Shown: piece after piece, positions 7,111 to 14,074 of the stretch | Position numbering within the stretch: position 1 is the first letter of the stretch | Layout: each line of letters starts with the position of its first letter | Origin: Faecalibacterium sp. UBA1762 | GTDB lineage: Bacteria; Bacillota; Clostridia; Oscillospirales; Ruminococcaceae | DNA length: 18,408 nt | NCBI GenBank assembly: GCA_002314755.1 | Contig: DCHC01000001.1 | Span: forward strand, 11,681 to 30,088 | Direction: 5' to 3' | Notes under the pieces: model-generated | What the model was told of the DNA's origin: nothing | Databases searched by the model: none | Seen by the model: only the letters and a program-made list of their open reading frames with translations | Program-made: the position numbers and the translations under genes

Positions 7111-9156
7111 ATGGAAAATATCAGTCCCGTATCAGAAAAAAATGAGACGGAAGCGCATTTTTCCCCGGAACGGATGAAATATCTGCGTCTGCTGAGCAAG
7201 GAGTACCCCACCGTAGCCAAAACCAGCGCCGCCATTATCAATATGCAGGCGGTGCTGCGGCTTCCAAAGGGCACCGAGCATTTTATGAGCGATCTGCACG
7301 GCGAGGACGAGGCCTTTACCCATATTCTCAATAACGCCTCCGGCGTCATTCGGGAAAAGGTGGATGCGGTATTGGGCAAACAGGTACCCGCCAGAGAGCG
7401 GGCGGAGTTTGCCACCTTAATCTACTACCCCCGCCAAAAGATCCAGGAGGTACGGCTACGGGGGGCGGATATGGCGGAATGGTATACCATCACCCTGTAC
7501 CGGCTGGTGGATGTCTGTCGCCTGGTCGCCAGTAAAAACAGCCGTAAATTTGTGCGGGACAGCCTGCCGGAGGATTTTGAGTATATCATTGACGAGCTGC
7601 TGCACGCCCATTACGAGGATCACAACAAGGAGCTTTACTACGAGGCGATCCTTTCCAGTATTATTCAGACCGGCCGCGCCAACGCTTTTATCGAGGCGCT
7701 TTGCGGGCTGATTAAAAAGATGGCGGTCTACAAGCTGCACATTGTGGGGGATATATTTGACCGGGGCTCCCGACCCGATTTAATTTTGGATAAGCTGATG
7801 GCGCACCACTCGGTGGATATTCAGTGGGGCAACCACGATGTGCTTTGGATGGGCGCTGCGGCGGGAAGCCGTGCCTGTATGGCAAATGTCATCAACAACG
7901 CCCTGAGCTATGACAATCTGGAGACGCTGGAAAACGGCTACGGTATCAATCTGCGGCCACTGGCACAGTTTGCGGAGGAGTGCTACGCCGGAACGGATAT
8001 CAGTCGGTTTCTGCCCAAAAATTTCGCGGCGGAGACCGAGGGGCTGCAGGATGACTACACGGTCAAATCCGCCACACGGGTGGCACGGATGCACAAGGCC
8101 ATCGCCGTCATCCAGTTTAAGCTGGAGGCCGCCATCATCAACCGCAACCCGGAATTTTGTATGCAGGACCGTAAGCTGATAGAGCAGATGGACCCGGTTT
8201 CGGGCACGGTTACCGTAAACGGGCAGCAATATGCCCTTGCGGATAGGGATTTTCCCACGGTAGATCCGGCCATGCCCGCCCGGCTGACCACGGCGGAATA
8301 CCAGGTAATGGAAGCCATTGTCACCAGCTTTTTACAAAGCGAACGGCTGCACCGGCAGATCCGGTTTATCTACGCCAAGGGCAGCATGTACCGGGTGGAA
8401 AACGGCAATCTGATGTTCCACGGCTGCATCCCTTTAAATGAGAGCGGCAGCTTTGACACTGTGGTGTTTGACGGCAGGGCCTATTCCGGTAAGGAATGGA
8501 TGGACTACTGTGAAAAAATGGCGCGGCAGGGCTATTTTGGCAAGGAGGGCAGCGCAGCCCGGCAAAAGGGTAAGGATTTTCTCTGGTATCTGTGGTGCGG
8601 ACCCAAGGCGCCCACCTTCGGCAGATCGAAAATGACTACCTTTGAACGGCTGTTCCTGACGGAAGACGCCCTGAAGGAGGAAAAAAAGAATCCCTATTAC
8701 CGCTATATTGACAGCGAGTATGTGGCAAGATACATTCTCACAGCCTTTGGGCTGGATGCGGAAACCGGCAGAATCATAAACGGCCATGTGCCGGTGCGGG
8801 CCAGCGCCGGGGAAAAACCGGTCAAGGCAGGGGGCAAGGTGGTGGTGATTGACGGCGGCTTTTGCCGGGCGTATCATCACCGCACCGGCATTGCCGGTTA
8901 CACCCTGATCTACTCCTCCTGGGGGTTGACCCTTGCCAGTCATCAGCCCTTTGAAACCACCGAAAAGGCCATTCGGGAGAATATGGATATCGTCTCTCGC
9001 ACCGACGTCTTTGAAAAGCTGAGCAACCGTCTGTATTTTGAGGATACCGACGAGGGCAAGGCCATGAAAGAGGAGATTGCCGATCTGACGGATCTGCTGG
9101 AGGCCTATCGGCAGGGCTGCTTAAAAGAGGGTGTGCACAGAGGCAAAGGAATGTAA
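7111..9156 (+). CDS. fbp: Fructose-1,6-bisphosphatase, class III
   Basis: This enzyme converts fructose 1,6-bisphosphate to fructose 6-phosphate in gluconeogenesis, in the cytoplasm. The 681-residue product matches the length and motifs of the Firmicutes class III family, which uses a calcineurin-like metallophosphatase core: SDLHGED (60-66), GDIFDRGS (213-220) and GNHD (240-243) carry the metal-binding residues. The C-terminal part has the family stretches INGHVPV and IDGGFCRAYHHRTGIAGYTL. I start it at the ATG at 7111 because AAAAGGAG (7093-7100) lies 10 bases before it; the in-frame ATG at 7048 has no such site and falls in the promoter region. It is the first gene of a plus-strand run with two MBL-fold genes and a TIM-barrel gene. 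Everything expected of the family is present. Confidence 0.95.
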   Translation: MENISPVSEKNETEAHFSPERMKYLRLLSKEYPTVAKTSAAIINMQAVLRLPKGTEHFMSDLHGEDEAFTHILNNASGVIREKVDAVLGKQVPARERAEFATLIYYPRQKIQEVRLRGADMAEWYTITLYRLVDVCRLVASKNSRKFVRDSLPEDFEYIIDELLHAHYEDHNKELYYEAILSSIIQTGRANAFIEALCGLIKKMAVYKLHIVGDIFDRGSRPDLILDKLMAHHSVDIQWGNHDVLWMGAAAGSRACMANVINNALSYDNLETLENGYGINLRPLAQFAEECYAGTDISRFLPKNFAAETEGLQDDYTVKSATRVARMHKAIAVIQFKLEAAIINRNPEFCMQDRKLIEQMDPVSGTVTVNGQQYALADRDFPTVDPAMPARLTTAEYQVMEAIVTSFLQSERLHRQIRFIYAKGSMYRVENGNLMFHGCIPLNESGSFDTVVFDGRAYSGKEWMDYCEKMARQGYFGKEGSAARQKGKDFLWYLWCGPKAPTFGRSKMTTFERLFLTEDALKEEKKNPYYRYIDSEYVARYILTAFGLDAETGRIINGHVPVRASAGEKPVKAGGKVVVIDGGFCRAYHHRTGIAGYTLIYSSWGLTLASHQPFETTEKAIRENMDIVSRTDVFEKLSNRLYFEDTDEGKAMKEEIADLTDLLEAYRQGCLKEGVHRGKGM

Positions 9157-9157
9157 A

Positions 9158-9178
9158 TCACCGGTCGGGTGAGTTTTT
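9158..9178 (+). terminator. Weak hairpin plus T-run after fbp (possible partial terminator)
   Basis: TCACC (9158-9162) pairs with GGTGA (9168-9172), and TTTTT follows at 9174-9178. An alternative hairpin, CGGGT/ACCCG (about 9166-9183), shares bases with it and would exclude it. The stem is only 5 bp, so any termination is probably partial and would lower expression of the downstream genes relative to fbp. Confidence 0.3.
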
Positions 9179-9205
9179 ACCCGTACGGAACGAAAGGAAA
9201 GTATT

Positions 9206-10039
9206 ATGAACCATCAGAACACACTGCATTTTTGTGCAAACCAGGGCACTGAGCCCATGATGAGCTTTATTGTGGAAACCGGTGACGGCAAGGTCATTGT
9301 GATAGACGGCGGCTTTGAAACGGATGACCAATACCTTTTGCAAAGCCTGCAGCGGATTACCGGTCAGCAAAAACCCCATGTGGATGTCTGGTTTTTGACC
9401 CATCCCCATTACGACCACACCGGCGCGCTTATTCAGCTGCTGCGCACTCAGCCGGAGGCATTTTCCATCGGAACGCTATATCTCAATTTCGGCTCTCAGC
9501 AGTATTACAATAACGCCGATCCCTGCGGCCATATCGACCGGTTTTTACAGGTGTTCCCGCTGGTGGCGGGGGTATCCCGTACAATGACTATGGGGGATGT
9601 ATATGATGTGGGCGAAGCCCGGTTTGAGGTGCTGCTCACCTTTGACCCCACCGTAAAGCAGGATCCTTACAACAATTCCTCCACTGTGCTGCGCCTGACT
9701 CTTGCCGGGCAGACGGTACTGTTTTTGGCGGATCTGACCCCGCAGGGCGGCCAGCGGCTGCTGGCACTGTACGGCAATCGGCTGCAAAGCGATTTTGTCC
9801 AGATGGCCCACCACGGCCAGCGCGGGGTGGAAAAGGAGGTCTACGACGCCATTGCCCCCAAGGCGTGCCTATGGCCCACCACCCTGCCCTTGTGGAACAA
9901 CGACGCCGGGCTCGGCTTTAACACCCATGTCTGGAAAACCACGGAGGTGCGTCAGTGGATGCTGCAGCTGGGGGTCGAGCACCATTTTGTCAACTTTGAA
10001 GGGGAGCACGCCCTGGTTTTCCCTTATTTCTTAGACTGA
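9206..10039 (+). CDS. Metallo-beta-lactamase-fold hydrolase, tandem copy 1
   Basis: A 277-residue MBL-fold protein with the metal motif THPHYDH (H66, H68, D70, H71), preceded by the strand IVIDGG (31-36) typical of the fold. A later Asp lies in FLADLTPQGG and a His pair in MAHHGQRG, in the style of ComEC-like or secreted-hydrolase MBL proteins. The C-terminal LWNNDAG-G-NTHVWKT stretch is shared with the next gene and looks family-specific. No signal peptide or extra domain is present, so it is probably cytoplasmic. AAAGGAAA lies at 9193-9200. The substrate is unknown; phosphodiester or lactone hydrolysis is possible from the fold. The neighbouring copy is a clear duplicate: by hand alignment 45 of the first 79 positions are identical. 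Confidence 0.82.
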   Translation: MNHQNTLHFCANQGTEPMMSFIVETGDGKVIVIDGGFETDDQYLLQSLQRITGQQKPHVDVWFLTHPHYDHTGALIQLLRTQPEAFSIGTLYLNFGSQQYYNNADPCGHIDRFLQVFPLVAGVSRTMTMGDVYDVGEARFEVLLTFDPTVKQDPYNNSSTVLRLTLAGQTVLFLADLTPQGGQRLLALYGNRLQSDFVQMAHHGQRGVEKEVYDAIAPKACLWPTTLPLWNNDAGLGFNTHVWKTTEVRQWMLQLGVEHHFVNFEGEHALVFPYFLD

Positions 10040-10083
10040 TAAACAAACCGGTTATTCCGGATAAAAAAAGGAGATTTTGCACA

Positions 10084-10923
10084 ATGGAACACAAAAATAT
10101 CATTCATTTTTTAAGCAATCAGACCTCTGAGCAGATGATGAGCTTTGTCATTGAGACCGAGGACGACAAGCTGATCGTCATTGACGGCGGCACCTGCGGT
10201 GACGCGGAGCATCTGATAGAGACCTTGCGTCAGATCACCGGCGTGTACCAGCCCCATATCGACGCTTGGTTTTTGACCCACTCTCACCTGGATCACACCG
10301 GCGCGTTGGTTCAGCTGGTCAAAACCCAGCCCGGCTTCTTCTATATCGACAAGTTATATTATAACTTCCCCTCGTTGCAGTATCTGAAAAAATATGAGGG
10401 CGTGTTTGCCGTGGATTTTGAAAGCTTCCACGCCATTGAGCCCCAGCTGGCATACGCCGCCGAAACCATCACCCAGGGCGATAGCTACGACGTTGGCGCA
10501 GCTCATTTTGATGTGCTGTACACCTGTGACCCTTCCATTACCGAAAATGTGGGCAACAACTCCTCCAGCGTGCTTCGTATGACCCTTGGCGGCCAGACAT
10601 TTATGTTCTTAGGCGATCTGGGTGTGGAGGGCGGCAAAAAGCTGCTGGCTATGTACGGCGACAGGCTGCAAAGCGATTGTGTAGAGATGGCTCACCATGG
10701 CCAAAACGGGGTGGAAAAGGATGTCTACGCTGCCATTGCCCCCAAGGCGTGTTTCTGGTGCGCGCCCCAGTGGCTATGGGATAACGACGCCGGTAAGGGC
10801 TACAACACCCACGTTTGGAAAACGGTCATTGTCCGCGGCTGGATGCAGGAGCTGGGGGTCAAAAAAGATTATGTCATCAAGGATGGCGACCAGCATATCA
10901 CACTGCCGATCAGCTTTGACTAA
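10084..10923 (+). CDS. Metallo-beta-lactamase-fold hydrolase, tandem copy 2
   Basis: A 279-residue paralogue of the preceding gene. The metal motif is THSHLDH (H66, H68, D70, H71) at the same positions, with a downstream Asp in FLGDLGVEGG and the His pair in MAHHGQNG. The C-terminal signature LWDNDAG-G-NTHVWKT is kept. Both copies look catalytically intact, so the duplication has been retained rather than decaying. The ribosome binding site is AAAAAAAGGAG, 10 bases before the ATG, and the gap to copy 1 is 44 bases. The main differences lie at residues 37-47 and 85-130, which in this fold often shape the substrate pocket; divergence in specificity is therefore plausible but unproven. Confidence 0.82.
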   Translation: MEHKNIIHFLSNQTSEQMMSFVIETEDDKLIVIDGGTCGDAEHLIETLRQITGVYQPHIDAWFLTHSHLDHTGALVQLVKTQPGFFYIDKLYYNFPSLQYLKKYEGVFAVDFESFHAIEPQLAYAAETITQGDSYDVGAAHFDVLYTCDPSITENVGNNSSSVLRMTLGGQTFMFLGDLGVEGGKKLLAMYGDRLQSDCVEMAHHGQNGVEKDVYAAIAPKACFWCAPQWLWDNDAGKGYNTHVWKTVIVRGWMQELGVKKDYVIKDGDQHITLPISFD

Positions 10924-10947
10924 ACCGCACCAGGGGAGATCGAACAC

Positions 10948-11853
10948 ATGAAACCACTGCTTAGTACCACCAACTACGCCTCCTACGCCCTGTACGGTGC
11001 GGAGGGGTCCTTTCGCCTGTTGAAAGAGATCGGCTACGATAAGATCGATTACGGCACACCCTGCGATTTGTATGAGTATGGCAAGGGTCTGTTTTCTATG
11101 CCGGAAAAGGATTTTATCGCCTTTTTTGAAAAGGACGCCGCATATTCCCGTCAATACGGTCTGCCGGTAGGTCAGGTGCATGCACCGTTCCCCACCTGGC
11201 CGGAGAGCGGCGACCCCGAAGAGCTGGAATATATGCTGCGGGCGCTGGAAAAAAGCCTGCAGGCCGCGGCAATTATGGGCTCGCCCTATCTTGTTATGCA
11301 CTGCGCCATGGTCTACGGCTGGGGTGAGGACCTGGATCCGCAACGCACCAAAGAGCAAAATTTCCGCATTTTTGAGCGTTTGGTACCCATTGCGGAAAAG
11401 CTGGGTGTCAAGATCGCGCTGGAAAATATGCCCATGGTACATGTTCCGTCCTGTTTTCCAAGCTGGCTGATTCAGATGATCGACGCGATCAGCAGCGATT
11501 ACCTGGTCGCCTGTCTGGATACCGGCCACGCGAACTTAAGCGGGCTAAATTGCGGGGAATATATCCGTGCCCTGGGCGACCGGCTGCAGGTGCTGCATCT
11601 GCATGATAACGAGTACGGCAGAATCTATAAGCGGGGTAACGAGCTGGATCAGCACACCTGCCCGTTTTTGGGCAACGTAAACTGGCAGCAGACCTTCGCC
11701 GCATTAAAAGAGATCGGCTACGCAGGTACCTTCAGTCTGGAATCCGACCTGTTCCCGGCAAGGTTCCCCAAAGAGATGTACCCCACTGTGGAAAAATTCC
11801 AGCACGACATTCTGCAGCAGGCGGTCAAGCTGTATTTTGAAGACGCAGAGTAA
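10948..11853 (+). CDS. Sugar phosphate isomerase/epimerase-like TIM-barrel protein
   Basis: A 301-residue protein of the xylose-isomerase-like / AP-endonuclease-2 TIM-barrel superfamily. The likely divalent-metal ligands fall at the expected strand ends: E159 in ALENMP, D191 in CLDTGHANLSG with H194, H217/H219 in LHLHDN, and E265 in SLESDL. The mid-region HCAMVYGWG (118-126) and the partner helix are also typical. Members of the family isomerise or epimerise sugars, inositols and related polyols, but the family is too broad to name a substrate. AGGGGAGA precedes the ATG by 8 bases, and the gene follows MBL copy 2 by 24 bases, so it is probably cotranscribed. It is the last gene before the hairpin at 11899-11936. 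Confidence 0.82.
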   Translation: MKPLLSTTNYASYALYGAEGSFRLLKEIGYDKIDYGTPCDLYEYGKGLFSMPEKDFIAFFEKDAAYSRQYGLPVGQVHAPFPTWPESGDPEELEYMLRALEKSLQAAAIMGSPYLVMHCAMVYGWGEDLDPQRTKEQNFRIFERLVPIAEKLGVKIALENMPMVHVPSCFPSWLIQMIDAISSDYLVACLDTGHANLSGLNCGEYIRALGDRLQVLHLHDNEYGRIYKRGNELDQHTCPFLGNVNWQQTFAALKEIGYAGTFSLESDLFPARFPKEMYPTVEKFQHDILQQAVKLYFEDAE

Positions 11854-11898
11854 GCGCAAAAGAATAATGGAATCAAATTCCGAAAGAACACAAAAAAA

Positions 11899-11936
11899 TC
11901 CCGATGGTTGTAAACAGCTATGCTGCGCCATCGGGA
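11899..11936. terminator. Bidirectional hairpin terminator between the isomerase gene and mnmA
   Basis: TCCCGATGG (11899-11907) pairs perfectly with CCATCGGGA (11928-11936) around a 20-nt loop that holds a smaller CAGC/GCTG pairing. For the minus strand (end of the rnhA-mnmA unit) the stem is followed by TTTTTTT (from 11898 down to 11892), a strong signal. For the plus strand the tail is CTCTTTATATTT, which is weaker. Confidence 0.75.
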
Positions 11937-12045
11937 CTCTTTATATTTACGGAGCATTTTGCGGCCTCGCGCTGCTCGGCCCTACGGCTGGCACGGAGAG
12001 GTGCTGCGGACACGAAAACCGTAGCCTGCAGCGGACGGCTTGCCC
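11937..12045. repeat. GC-rich structured spacer downstream of mnmA, possible dispersed element
   Basis: These 109 bases lie between mnmA's stop and its apparent terminator and encode nothing convincing. They hold nested inverted repeats: CTACGG (11982-11987) with CCGTAG (12019-12024), a GCAC/GTGC pair inside, and related GCGGACACG and GCGGACGGC words. They look like an intergenic palindromic element or an mRNA 3'-end structure. Whether copies occur elsewhere cannot be seen from one window. Confidence 0.3.
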
Positions 12046-13110
12046 TTACTGCATATCCTTGATGATACCGCCGCCCATCACTACGCCGTCCCGGTACAAC
12101 ACCGTGCTTTGACCCGGTGCGGGGGCGCGTACAGGCAAGGGAAAGCTGACCCACACCCCGTCCTGCCGGGTTCGTACCGTACAGTCCACCGGCTTTGCGG
12201 CGCTGCGTATCTTGGCCTGGTATTCGCCGTCAAGGGGCTGTCCGTCGGCGGTGACGGTGTTTTGCAGCTGGAGGACCGAGTAAAATTCCTCCCCGGACCA
12301 GGCAAGCTGGATGTCACCGTTTTCTAAAATGCGCTTGACAAACACCGGCTTGCCCAGGGCAAGGTTCAGCCCCCGGCGCTGACCTACCGTATAGTGTAAA
12401 ACACCCTGATGTTCGCCTAAATCTGCGCCGTCGGGGGAGATAAAGTGCCCGGTCTTGCCGGTCAAACCTCTGGCGGCGATAAAAGCGGGGTAGTCCCCGT
12501 CGGGAATAAAGCAGATCTCCTGGCTGTCGGGCGCGTCGGCACACTCCAGCCGGCTTTCACGGGCAATCTCCCGCACATCCTCTTTTTCAAATTCGCCTAA
12601 AGGCAGAATCAGCTTGGATAAAATATCCTGCGGCAGCCGGTACAGCATATAGCTTTGGTCGCGGGCGGCGCTGTCTGCCCGGGCAATGCGGTAAATGCCG
12701 TCCTCGCCCTCCTCTACACGGGCGTAGTGTCCGGTGGCAATAAAGGGAATCTCCAGCTCGGCAGCGGCCTCTGCCAGCAGCCGGAATTTGACCAGCGGGT
12801 TGCAAAGGATGCAGGGGCTGGGGGTGATACCGGCACAGTATTCCTGACAAAAAGGCGTAATGACTGCCTGTTCAAATTCCTCATAGCATTTTCTTACATG
12901 CAGCGGCACACCCAGCTTTTTGGCTGCGGCCAAGGCAGCGGTTACCGCACCGGCGTGGGCATGGCTGAACTCCAGCACAAGTCCCTCTACCTCAAAGCCC
13001 TGATCCTGCAAAATGCGCACACAGACGGAGGAATCCACCCCGCCGGACATCGCCACCAAAACCTTGTCGGTGGTGCTGGTCATAAAACCGCTTAGTGCAT
13101 ATTCGCTCAT
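12046..13110 (-). CDS. mnmA: tRNA-specific 2-thiouridylase
   Basis: This enzyme activates U34 of Lys, Glu and Gln tRNAs with ATP and adds sulphur to give 2-thiouridine. The 354-residue protein shows the ATP pyrophosphatase loop SGGVDSS (22-28), ATGHYAR (125-131), RDQSYMLYRLP (150-160), DSQEICFIPDGDY (195-207) and TVGQRRGL (241-248). By alignment with E. coli MnmA the catalytic pair is C103 (ILCN) and C200 (EIC). The segment after the P-loop (LEFSHAHAG, 46-54) is shorter than in standard MnmA and lacks the usual W/C/D-rich stretch, so this is a divergent subtype. The start at 13110 has GGAG 10 bases upstream; an internal Met10 is a weaker alternative. It lies 50 bases after rnhA on the same strand. 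Confidence 0.88.
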   Translation of the reverse strand: MSEYALSGFMTSTTDKVLVAMSGGVDSSVCVRILQDQGFEVEGLVLEFSHAHAGAVTAALAAAKKLGVPLHVRKCYEEFEQAVITPFCQEYCAGITPSPCILCNPLVKFRLLAEAAAELEIPFIATGHYARVEEGEDGIYRIARADSAARDQSYMLYRLPQDILSKLILPLGEFEKEDVREIARESRLECADAPDSQEICFIPDGDYPAFIAARGLTGKTGHFISPDGADLGEHQGVLHYTVGQRRGLNLALGKPVFVKRILENGDIQLAWSGEEFYSVLQLQNTVTADGQPLDGEYQAKIRSAAKPVDCTVRTRQDGVWVSFPLPVRAPAPGQSTVLYRDGVVMGGGIIKDMQ

Positions 13111-13160
13111 GATATTCGTTCTCCGTTTCTTATCGCTTTTTGGTGTTTGACAAAGACGTT

Positions 13161-13598
13161 TTATCTGTACAGTTGGCTCTGGGCAACCGCCATCCGGTCA
13201 CACTGTTCGTTTTCCGGGTGTCCGGCGTGGCCTTTGATCCATTCGTATTCCATCTCATGACGGGCAATGTGGGGCAGCAGCTGCTCCCACAGATCTACAT
13301 TTAAGGCGGGCTCTTTGTTGCTTTTGATCCAGCCTTTCTTTTTCCAGGCGTACACCCACCCCTTTTGCAGCGCGTCCAGCACATATTTGCTGTCGCTTAC
13401 CAAATGCACAAGGCAGGGCTCCTTTAACATTTCCAGCGCCCGAATGACCCCTGTCAGCTCCATCCGGTTGTTGGTGGTCCGGGCCTCGCCGCCGCATATC
13501 TCCTTTGTGTGTTCGCCGTAACGCAAAATTGCGCCCCAACCGCCCGGGCCGGGGTTTCCGCTGCAGGCGCCGTCGGTGAAAATCCAAACCTCTTTCAT
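13161..13598 (-). CDS. rnhA: Ribonuclease HI
   Basis: This enzyme cleaves the RNA strand of RNA-DNA hybrids, removing R-loops and primers. I start it at the ATG at 13598, preceded by GGGGAGG at 7 bases, which gives a 145-residue protein of the usual size. The reading frame stays open back to 13802, but that extension runs through the promoter and is not coding. The catalytic set is complete: D9 in FTDGACSGNPGPGGWG, E47 in RMEL, D69 in SDSKY, H124 in GHAGHPEN and D134. The basic handle segment (WKKKGWIKSNK, 85-95) of E. coli-type RNase HI is present. It is the first gene of the rnhA-mnmA unit. Confidence 0.94.
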   Translation of the reverse strand: MKEVWIFTDGACSGNPGPGGWGAILRYGEHTKEICGGEARTTNNRMELTGVIRALEMLKEPCLVHLVSDSKYVLDALQKGWVYAWKKKGWIKSNKEPALNVDLWEQLLPHIARHEMEYEWIKGHAGHPENEQCDRMAVAQSQLYR

Positions 13599-13630
13599 GA
13601 CGAAACCTCCCCAAAATGAATTACCCATAT

Positions 13631-13659
13631 AGTATAGCGAAAAAAATTCTTTTCTGCAA
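13631..13659 (-). promoter_or_regulatory. Sigma-A-type promoter of rnhA-mnmA
   Basis: On the minus strand TTGCAG (-35, 13659-13654) and TATACT (-10, 13636-13631) are separated by exactly 17 bases. The predicted start near 13624 gives a leader of about 25 nt before the rnhA ATG. Confidence 0.75.
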
Positions 13660-13704
13660 GGATATATTTTGACGGTGTATGGCTTATACTGATAGCATAT
13701 CATC

Positions 13705-13733
13705 TTGACAGAAACAGGCAAATAAGGTAAAAT
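13705..13733 (+). promoter_or_regulatory. Near-consensus sigma-A promoter upstream of the RNase J leader
   Basis: TTGACA (13705-13710), a 17-base spacer and TAAAAT (13728-13733). The predicted start is about 13740, some 335 bases before the RNase J start codon. It is oriented away from the rnhA promoter, and the two are separated by about 45 bases. Confidence 0.75.
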
Positions 13734-13739
13734 ATATGA

Positions 13740-14062
13740 TGTGAAAATAACGGTTTTGTCAAAGCCGAACGGGTTTTGGCAGGCTTCCCGGCAGTTTCTC
13801 ATTCAGATGTACAGTGGGCTTTTGTACATTCCGCGCCGGTCTTTTGAACGGTACTTTGCTGCCCGGAACATAAAACGAAAATGCTCGGTAGCTTTCTTAC
13901 CGGTGACCCACCTAAGGTAGGCTCTTTCCCTTTCATGCGGGAAAAGGGTCTTTTACGTTATTTCAAAATAATGACCCGCGCTATCTTTTTACGACCGCTT
14001 TTTAGCGGAACAGGCGGGCAATACTTACCGGCGCGCAAAAGCATGGCGTGCCCGAAACGATG
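13740..14062 (+). ncRNA. Long structured leader RNA of RNase J (cis-regulatory candidate or separate small RNA)
   Basis: This gene-free stretch is the largest in the window and is full of hairpins. I see CGGTTTT/AAAGCCG (13751-13767); a three-way junction closed by CCGGCAG (13788-13794) with CTGCC-C-GG (13859-13866), enclosing ATGTACA/TGTACAT (13807-13829) and CCGGTC/GAACGG (13836-13851); TCGGTA/TACCGG (13885-13903); and CCCTTTC/GAAAAGGG followed by TCTTTT (13928-13954), which is terminator-like. Then come CCGCT-TTTT-AGCGG (13995-14008) and GGCGCGC/GCGTGCC (14030-14052), just before the Shine-Dalgarno. GGGTC (13946-13950) can pair with GACCC at 13905-13909 or at 13973-13977, so alternative folds exist. 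It matches no riboswitch class whose conserved bases I can recall. Possible open frames here lack ribosome binding sites. Confidence 0.5.
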
Positions 14063-14074
14063 GAGGAATAGATT

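Noticed and set aside
10045..10055. CCGG-TTATT-CCGG hairpin between the two MBL genes as a terminator
   Set aside because: The stem is 4 bp and is followed by an A-run on the plus strand, not a T-run.
13669..13690. TTGACG and TATACT as a further plus-strand promoter
   Set aside because: The spacer is only 10 bases, too short for sigma-A; the TTGACA-17-TAAAAT pair just downstream is far better.
13599..13802. Upstream in-frame extension of rnhA by 68 codons
   Set aside because: It covers the TTGCAG-17-TATACT promoter, and the internal ATG at 13598 has a GGGGAGG site and gives a normal-length RNase HI.
13881..13925. Resemblance of the CGGTAG...TTACCG hairpin to a c-di-GMP (GEMM) riboswitch
   Set aside because: The conserved GEMM bases on the 5' side and the tetraloop-receptor pattern are missing; only the short stem is similar.
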